Positions 57,132 to 64,000 of a stretch of 64,000 bases of DNA are shown here, piece after piece. The stretch is from Pyricularia pennisetigena (Eukaryota; Ascomycota; Sordariomycetes; Magnaporthales; Pyriculariaceae). The stretch spans positions 4,316,140 through 4,380,139 of the forward strand of contig NC_043741.1 of assembly GCF_004337985.1 (NCBI RefSeq), given 5' to 3'. The notes beneath the pieces are model-generated. The model was not told the DNA's origin and searched no databases. It worked only from the letters and a program-made list of their open reading frames with translations. Every line of letters starts with the position of its first letter. Position 1 is the stretch's first letter. Made by a program: the position numbers and the translations under genes.

Positions 57132-57795
57132 GGTTGCAGGGTATAACCGCAAAGCGGCATGCAGGAGGCCAGTGGAGATGAAAGGGTTAGTAGTGACAAC
57201 AGTAGCAGGTGGCTTTTCGAGTCGAGGCGGATTTGGGGCGACTGAAGAGGACAGAAAATCGAGGATGGGGAGGGTGGGGGAAATAAAAAATTCGGTGACA
57301 GATAAGCGCACACAAAGGCTGAGGTAAGAGCCTATGGGGACCAAAATAGGTGCTGGTGGCGGTTGGGTTGGGTGAAGCAAAGTTGTGTCGGAATGAGAGT
57401 TGGAAGAAGTGTGGCGAGAAATGAGGTTTATGCTTGCTAAAAGTGCAGACTCGTGAGTGTGGAGGAGCGGAGGCTAGAACGTTTGTGTGCAGAAGTGCGA
57501 AATGGGCCGTGCGCGCATTAATTTGTAGGTGGTTTAGCGTGCTTTTTCTCCGGTTGCCTTATGTAATACAGAAAATTCCCCCGTAAGTAAGTTTAATTGG
57601 TTCTGATCGGGTGATTCTCGGTGGATGCAAGCCGAGAGGTGCTGTACCCTGTCCAGGCACGAGGCAGTGGAGGCTCCCATGACGAGCAAGGCGGGAGGGA
57701 GTCTAGTCCACGAGGCAAGGTCCGTATTACTACCGCCGACGTGTTTCCTGGATTTCAGTCGAGGCGACCACTACGCTTCAGCCAGCTCGCGCCGA
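57132..57795. promoter_or_regulatory. Bidirectional promoter THP3-like / vps36
   Basis: 664 bp between divergent start codons. It presumably drives both genes. No specific motif is claimed. Confidence 0.45.
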
Positions 57796-59863
57796 ATGTT
57801 TCTCAAGCAAATCGATCTCACAACCGCGCTCCGGCCCTCATATCTGCCAGACGAAGTGCTACTATGCCTCCAGGATAATGTGGGGCTTTACGAGGGGTGA
57901 GCTGGGCCCCTCCAAACTCTCTGCATCCGTCATCTCAAATCGCATCACATCCATCATGTAACCAAGGGCTCGTCGTTGGTGCTGATTTATTCACTTTTTT
58001 TTTGCGTGCAATCTCGAAAGCAAATACAAGCTGCCCAATCAGCAGAACGGACAGGTCTATTTGACATCACACCGCATCTGCTATGTCGACAAGAATGAGC
58101 CGAGAAAGCACTCGGTCGCCCTTGATCTGAAGGATGTAGAGCGATACGAGTTCTATGCCGGCTTCCTCAAGTCGTCTGCAAAAATCACGCTGGTACCAAA
58201 GCCGACCAAAAGACGCTCGGGTCTGCTGCAACAATCCAGATCCCCCGGGTCTCCATCGCCGCGAACCAGCGGCGCTACAACCCCGATCCCGCGGCCGGCC
58301 AGCACCCCAAGGTCTCTGGCACTCGACAGCCCTGCGCCAAACACCACGGCGACGTGGGTCTGTACTATCTGTAGCTTTTCGAATCCTGTGCCGTCAAATT
58401 TTGATCCTGGCACCGCGAACGCCCATACTCCCCTTCCACCATGTCTAGCGTGCGGGATCAAACCCGCCCTGACACATGTTCTCAAGGCCGCCATCTCTAA
58501 CGCGGCCAGCCGACCAGCTCTAGCAGCACCCCTTCCTCTAAGACCGCAGGCTCGACCACTGTCTAGTACTGACGATTCTGGTCAGGAGTTACTCGGCTCA
58601 GGAGCGAAAGGGGCCCCGACCCCGACATCAGATCCTGAGGCATCGTTTCAATGCCCTCGCTGCACCTTTCTGAACCATCCCTCCTTGATGTCTTGTGAGA
58701 TATGTGGCGCTCCGCTGGTATCTCAGGGTGTTCCTGCGGAGTTAGCAGCGGCAGACGATCGGGTAGACTCTCCGGGGCCATTCCTCACTCCAGTTGGTAA
58801 CTTGCCTGGCGTCGAGAATCCCGAAAGTGTCAAGTTGTCATTTCGAGGCGGTGGAGAGAAGATATTCTATGAGCGTCTGAAAGGCTCCATGGCGCAACGC
58901 AAGTGGCTTTTGCAGGATGCACCCCCAATACCCAGGTCCCTACGAGGCGGCGCATCCGACCCAGAAGGTGTTCCATCGGGCAGGGGTACCCCCAATGAAC
59001 ATGTCAAGACAGCAGGCATCGCTGGGCTCGAGAAACGGGGTCTCGATATGCGGAAAAACAACGAATTGGTGATTGGTAGTGCCTTTGAAGATCTCGAGGC
59101 TTTAATGGCTTCGGCGAAAGATATAGTCGCGCTGGCCGAATCGTTTGCGCGACAAGCAAACAGCGGTGGCGCTTCTTCTGAAGCGAATGCCATTCTGGCC
59201 GAGTCAGCGACTCAGCTAGGCTTGGTGACTACCAAGGACACTGTCGGCGGAAGCAGCTCAGAATCCCTATATATCTCCGAGCTGGCAAGGAACTTGGCTG
59301 AATTCCTCACTGACGACGCAAGGGGGGTGTTGCGGAAGGCTGGCGGAATAATCAGTCTCGTGGATCTGTGGGCCAAGTTCAATCGGGCACGTGGCGGAGT
59401 CGAGTTGGTGAGCCCTATGGATCTTGAGAAAGCAGTGAGGCAGTGGGAGACTCTGCAGCTTCCCGTCCGCCTGCGAATTTTCAAGAGCGGAGTTATGGCT
59501 GCACAAGGTGCCGATAGAACAGATGAGAGCATAGTCAAGGCCATCCTGGGTTGGTTGCGCGACTTGCACGATATACCACCAGATCACGAATTGTCTTGGG
59601 ATTGGCGCGAGTTTGGTCGAGGAGTGACGGCGCAGGACGCAGCGGAGCGGTTTGGTTGGAGCATCGGCGTGGCCGAGGAGGAGCTGGAGATGGCCGAGGA
59701 GCGCGGTGTCCTCTGCCGCGAGGAGGGTATTGAGGGCTTGAAGTTTTGGGAGAACCACATCGATACCGGCGAGGGCCTGTCTCCGGCTCAACTGGAGGCA
59801 AAGGCATCCAAGGAGGCTCAGGCCCGCATCTACAAAGCTCTGAGGCAGACAGGCATGTTGTAG
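57796..59863 (+). CDS. vps36: ESCRT-II subunit VPS36
   Basis: Two exons, 57796-57896 and 58021-59863, joined GG|gtgagc..aaag|C (647 aa). The GLUE domain starts MFLKQIDLTTALRPSYLPDEVLLCLQDNVGLYEGKYKLPNQ-type sequence and is split by two NZF zinc fingers. NZF1 is WVCTIC...CLACG (Cys near 148, 151, 175, 178). NZF2 is FQCPRCTFLNHPSLMSCEICGAPL (245-261). After KLSFRGGGEKIFYERLK comes the helical/winged-helix EAP30 domain, ending near YKALRQTGML. VPS36 with VPS22 and VPS25 sorts ubiquitinated membrane proteins into multivesicular bodies. GLUE binds phosphoinositide and ESCRT-I, and the second NZF in yeast binds ubiquitin. NZF1 has a longer loop (23 residues) between its Cys pairs than a canonical NZF. 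Confidence 0.93.
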
Positions 59864-60295
59864 TGCCTAGGGCTGACTTTCCGAGTTTATAATAGGCTTG
59901 GAAAGACGTGAGCAATCCAATATGATAAAAATCAAAACGAATTGTTTGTTCCCGTATTATCACTAGATTTATGTCTATGTCCGCATTCAAGTCGTTCTAT
60001 TGCGCAAGGGATGTTCCCTACGCACTTTGCCAACCGAACCTCGACGATTTCTGGCCCTAGAAGAAAAATGCAGACCCAAAAAAATTCAACCCAACGCCAT
60101 TTCATGCCCTTTTACATGTGTACCATGAGGGTGCGAAGGCACAAGCCATTCGTTGCGACGGCGCTCATATCAAAAATCAAAAACAAACATTACATATAAC
60201 CCCCCCAAGCGCCCACCCAAAAGCAGTAGAAGTGTGGAAAATCGGGAAAGATGGGCAGATAGAATATGGGGAGGCCGTATCAGCCCCTGAACGCA
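59864..60295. other. Convergent 3' regions vps36 / membrane-protein gene
   Basis: 432 bp with no supported gene. Confidence 0.6.
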
Positions 60296-61338
60296 CTAGG
60301 TAAGCTTCTCCATGAACTGCCTCCGAACCTTGAAGTTGACAACACCTCCTACTCCAAAGGCAGGCACGATTCTGCAAACACGAGCACAAGAACTTATGGC
60401 CCAGTTGCTTCGTACCGAGGCCCAGCGCTCAGCCAAGGTTGGGGAACCTGAACGAGCGCAGGTTGGGCGGTTATAAAGATCGAGGCCAAGGAGGTGCGGT
60501 GGAGTGCTGATGATCTGGATGGCGGCCGGGGCGGCAAACTGAGCCAGGGTCTGTCCGCTGATGTGCTTCTTGAAGCCGTCCGATAGGTTGTTGTTGAGGT
60601 ACGGCGCCAGCATAATGGGAAGGTTGAATGAGGCGAAGATGGTGACGGCATCCCGCATGGCAAAGAGTAGGTAAGAAGGCAGCGGTACGGGCCGCGGGGT
60701 TGCGCCAGGCGGACCAAACATTCGAGCAAAAACCTGATCCTTGTATATACCAAGCCCAGTGTTGGCAGTGGAAGAAGCGACAAACTTGGCAGTTCCCGAA
60801 GTGACGAGGGTCGCAGGCTTGTTTTGGACTGTCGACGTCGCTGTGTCGAGTGTGTTGGCTGTGAGATAGGTTCCACCGTATGTCATGCAGATTAGCGCAA
60901 AGGGTCGCGCGAATATGATCTTGTGTGGTCTCATGATTAGGTTGACGAGTGAACTCTTGACGGATTCTATCAGCGACCGGCGTCCGGATGCATTCTCCAT
61001 TATAGACCTGCAGTTATGAGCCAAACCGTTTTCGTTAGCTTGGATCCATGAAAGTCAAACCGCCCAAACAATTCAATTTGGACTGTTGCAAGTTCTCGCC
61101 CTTACCGATCAATAATTGATATCAGCGGTGCTACCATAGTGGCAGCAGCGGCTGCTGAGATAGCATCTGCAGCGAGGCGCCATCCAAGATTTTTGGTGTT
61201 CCATACGCGCGGAGACTTTGAAGATGACGTCGGCATGTCAGGCTTGGAGAATGTAGCAGGCGACGAGACTACAGCTGCAGCTGCTGTTGCGGCAACTATG
61301 GCTGCTTGCTTGCGACCGGTGCCCGTATTTCCGTTCAT
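60296..61338 (-). CDS. Conserved-looking multi-pass membrane protein, probably mitochondrial, family not recognised
   Basis: Two exons on the minus strand, 61338-61106 and 61007-60296 (314 aa), joined CG|gtaagg..ctgcag|G. The start MNGNTGTGRKQ is the first ATG in the frame. The frame stays open upstream to about 61599, with a QPGPF...QAGPF repeat, so an unseen 5' exon may extend the protein. Hydrophobic segments include AAIVAATAAAAVVSS, ALICMTYGGTYLTAN, PSYLLFAMRDAVTIFASFNLPIMLAPYL and the region around AAPAAIQIISTPPHLLGLDLYN. The C-terminus, SCARVCRIVPAFGVGGVVNFKVRRQFM, has small residues and Arg typical of mitochondrial inner-membrane proteins. The sequence (MRPHKIIFARPFALICMTYGGTYLTAN, GLGIYKDQVFARMFG) looks well constrained rather than random. 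Function is unknown; a transporter-like role is only a guess. Confidence 0.7.
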
Positions 61339-63268
61339 GATGCCGTCGAGGTATTCCTGTGATTGAAAAGGCCCAGCCTGTGAAGCCTCTTCCACCGATT
61401 CGACCTCAAAAGGTCCAGGTTGCGCAGATTCCTGGTGAACGGCTGAGACTAGGCTGGGCTTGCGCAACACCAAAACGAACGAATGGGATTGCTGGACGAG
61501 AGCACGAAAACCCGGGGTAGTACAGCAGGTCAGGTCTGGTAGGGGGGCGCGCAGCCAAAAGAATTTCTTATGCAGAACGAAGATGGAAACTAGACTCAAT
61601 CAAACAAAAGACAATGAATGTTGCCATCATATGAGCCACAACCTTGGTGTTCTATCCTATAAACCTCGTCACTGACGACAAGCTCAGTCGCTGTGGCTTT
61701 TTTTTTCTTTTTTTTCTTTCAGGTTAGTTCCCTGCAGATGATGTTATGGTCGCGTTGGAGAACACTTGGGGGGGGGGGGGTGGCTCGGGTGCGCTATGAA
61801 AATGAATGGCTCATCTTCTAGGCGACCGATGTCGGCAGGAAATCCGCAGTCAGATCTCACCCCTGTCCTACCCAGTTTATTTGAGTGGGATTTGTTTACA
61901 TTGCACGGGAGACATCGCGTCCAGGAGATTGAATGAAATGGAAAGTACCAGTTTCGATACAAGAGCACGTTTTTACTTTGTGCAAGAATGGCAACTTGCT
62001 CCTTATTCTATCTAGGCCATAACTCTGTAACTTTCAAATCGTAACTGGTATGACGGCATACCTGACTGCTTCCAGCAGCTACGAATATCCGATAAATTCA
62101 TCCATCCATCATGTCCGTTGCCATCTGATGTCTCATTTGCAGCACGGAGACAAGGCCGTAGGGCGGGCTTGTCGGCGGAGCTCAGGAAATGACGTGCCCA
62201 CCATGACCGTCCAATGGTCAGCAGGTAAACAAGAATACCGGCCAGCCAAGCAAAGGGGTGCAGGGTGAGGCTCGATTAATTTCCAGGATCTCATTTTTGT
62301 CAAGATATCTACCCTGCATCAAACTATTCTCATTCGGGTTTGCAAACAATTTTCTTTTTAGTATAACTGAACGTCACCAAAAATAATTACTCCCTACCAT
62401 TAAGAATCTAGGTATCAGAACAAGTATATGAGTCATGCCAAGCTCATATTCCGGTTCGACCATGGACTGTTCTCTTACTGATGGTGTTAAGCTATGCTTG
62501 TTGGATGCTGGTTTCCAACAGAGCCGGCTGTTGGGCTCGTCACTGTCTTGTTGTATATATTGAGACGGGTCTCTGCTTTAGGTCTTTCATCATTACCTTG
62601 CTGATATGCTCCAATACTCTGCTCAATTTTCAACACATGGAGTACCCGAACAAGGTCTTTATGAGGAGTTGCTTTCGAGGCCTTTGGTTTCTGTTGGACG
62701 ATTCCCGAGTTCAAACACAACGAGGCCGACGTATCTCTTGGTGAATGTCGAGAATTTCAACCAGTTAGCAATTTGAGGTTGCAGACACACCAGTTTGGAC
62801 ACTTGACATGATCGATGAAGATAATCATTTCGTAAAAAATCCCTTAGCATATAGCTATTAACAACTAGCGAGCTTGCAGTCGTTATCCTGATTCATATAT
62901 GAAAATCATCAAAGGGTTCTTTTCTAGAGCATGCAAGCAAATTGCAGTGTCTTGAGCAGCAAGAATTCTGTGCGTGACTTATCCAGACACAGATGCCGCA
63001 AGAGCCGAGTAACCACGAGTGGTGGAGATCAAAGCAAAGCGCTAGAGCTCTACTGAACTTCGGTAGCACTAGATGTTGCCCAGAGGGTCAATGGTACTCA
63101 TCGTCTTTATCAGGCATCGATGACTTTTTAAGTATGTAAGGAAGCGGTCCAACAGCATCGGCTTCTATTAACGACATGGTGTCGTCTATAAATTTACACG
63201 GGCACAGATGGCCATGATTGTGGTATGCTTCTTCTCTGGGATGTTACCGCTCCGTGGTAATACTCGTC
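61339..63268. other. Intergenic region between membrane-protein gene and atp19
   Basis: 1.9 kb. 61339-61599 (minus) is an open frame that may be 5' coding sequence of the neighbouring gene. A G run lies at 61768-61780. Nothing else protein-like was recognised. Confidence 0.5.
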
Positions 63269-63714
63269 TCAGTGCTTTCCTTCACTCTTCCCCTTGCCAG
63301 AGTTGTCCTCGAGGAATTTCCTACAGAACGTGTGTCTCGGTTAGTCGCTTGCTCAGGTGGTCTGACGATCAACTGGAGGTTTGTGATGTTGAGGACGGTA
63401 CGGACTTGATGAAATCGGCTTCGTCGGACGAAGCAGCATTTATCGGGGGAGTAGTGCCCGCCTTGGGGACCTTGCTCGGGCCGCTCAAGCTGGCGTAAAC
63501 ACCGCCAAACATGGCGGTCAGGACACCCATCGCCAACTGGATAGTGACAAATGTCAGCGTTGATAAGTCAATGGCGATGCGCAATCGGCCAATTCGCTTC
63601 CATGTTCTGGTCGCGTATGCCGACGACTGTCCACCACATGTCCGGAGAACTAGAGGGAGCTCATACATAGTGCGATCCAACCTTGCGGCCGGCGATCTGG
63701 TAGTACTGGACCAT
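63269..63714 (-). CDS. atp19: Mitochondrial F1Fo ATP synthase subunit k (Atp19)
   Basis: Three short exons on the minus strand: 63714-63667, 63536-63406 and 63320-63269 (76 aa). The protein starts MVQYYQIAGRKVGSHY. It continues LAMGVLTAMFGGVYASLSGP (single membrane helix), then TPPINAASSDEADFIKKFLED, and ends SEGKH. This is the usual layout of fungal subunit k, a small inner-membrane protein at the ATP synthase dimer interface. Splices: TAT|gtatga..atccag|TTG and AA|gtccgt..gactaacc..gtag|G. The second donor (gtccgt) is weak, but the acceptor has a good branch point and the join restores FIKKFLED. The gene is easily missed because no exon exceeds 131 nt, and its longest open frame reads through introns. 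Confidence 0.9.
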
Positions 63715-64000
63715 CTTGAGAGCTGAGCGAAAAATTGAGGCGAGCGGGGAGATATTCGTCGAGGTGTTGAAGTTTGATACAAGGGACTCGACGATGGTTG
63801 GCTTTCGCGTTCAGCTTCAAGCTCGGATAGCCTCAAAGCTCCGCACAGATTGCTCCTCGTTGATGACTAAGGAAGTGCTGACTCAGCAGCACGTGCTTGT
63901 TTGGCTAAACAGCAACATTCACTAGCGAGGTTACAATTGCTTCTGTGGATCCACCTCGGGAACATTTGGAAGGGTTATGTGTGACGTAAGACATGGTTCC
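63715..64000. other. Region upstream of atp19 to window end
   Basis: 286 bp, presumed atp19 promoter and leader. No other feature was seen. Confidence 0.5.

Noticed and set aside
56991..57380. Long upstream extension of the THP3-like protein (MLHPTQPPPAP...)
   Set aside because: Low-complexity leader sequence; MMPNTSW at 57131 is the natural start and splices in phase.
61102..61599. Non-ATG start at 61599 for the membrane protein
   Set aside because: It begins with TTG immediately after a TGA in the same frame. The first ATG is at 61338, and the 5' end is left open.

Overview
The window is nuclear DNA of a filamentous ascomycete (Pezizomycotina, probably a Sordariomycete). Genes are split by short introns (mostly 53-185 nt) with GT..AG ends and CTAAC/CTGAC-like branch points. 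Intergenic DNA is rich in homopolymer and short tandem tracts. The protein set is typically fungal (PPG1, BEM1, Bud3-like, KAP114, Rad4, THP3, VPS36). The class-level call is an impression, because no taxon-specific marker was tested. Nineteen protein genes are supported, most of them reconstructed across introns. No rRNA, tRNA, CRISPR array or intact transposon was seen.

Layout. 0-6 kb: end of a RhoGDI gene (+), phosphatase PPG1 (-), and a zinc-knuckle/proline-rich/RS-domain protein (+). 5.9-11.1 kb: gene-poor. 11-16 kb: secreted alpha-carbonic anhydrase (+) and proteasome regulator PI31 (+). 16-27 kb: importin KAP114 (-) divergent from REV7 (+), which converges on a large Bud3-like RhoGEF (-). 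27.7-31.7 kb: short Dcc1-type protein (+) converging on an RBR ubiquitin ligase (-). 33.8-39.3 kb: CENP-B-like DNA-binding protein (-) divergent from RAD4/XPC (+). 39.8-44.5 kb: cytochrome P450 (+) and GGPP synthase (+), a minimal diterpenoid-type pair. 46.2-48.7 kb: BEM1 (-). 48.7-55.4 kb: gene-poor. 55.4-59.9 kb: THP3/LENG8-like SAC3 protein (-) divergent from ESCRT-II VPS36 (+). 60.3-61.3 kb: unrecognised multi-pass membrane protein (-). 63.3-63.7 kb: a small three-exon gene for ATP synthase subunit k (-).

Themes. Three genes belong to Rho/Cdc42 polarity (RhoGDI, Bud3-like GEF, BEM1). Three belong to genome maintenance (REV7, Dcc1, RAD4) and lie within 19 kb. The only accessory-looking region is the P450/GGPPS pair with its flanking low-complexity DNA. 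No diterpene cyclase was found beside it, but unexplained membrane-protein-like reading frames lie on the minus strand next to GGPPS. Those frames are the most open question in the window. Several genes have tiny terminal exons (6 nt in BEM1, 13 nt in the zinc-knuckle gene, 16 nt in PPG1) that automated annotation could miss.
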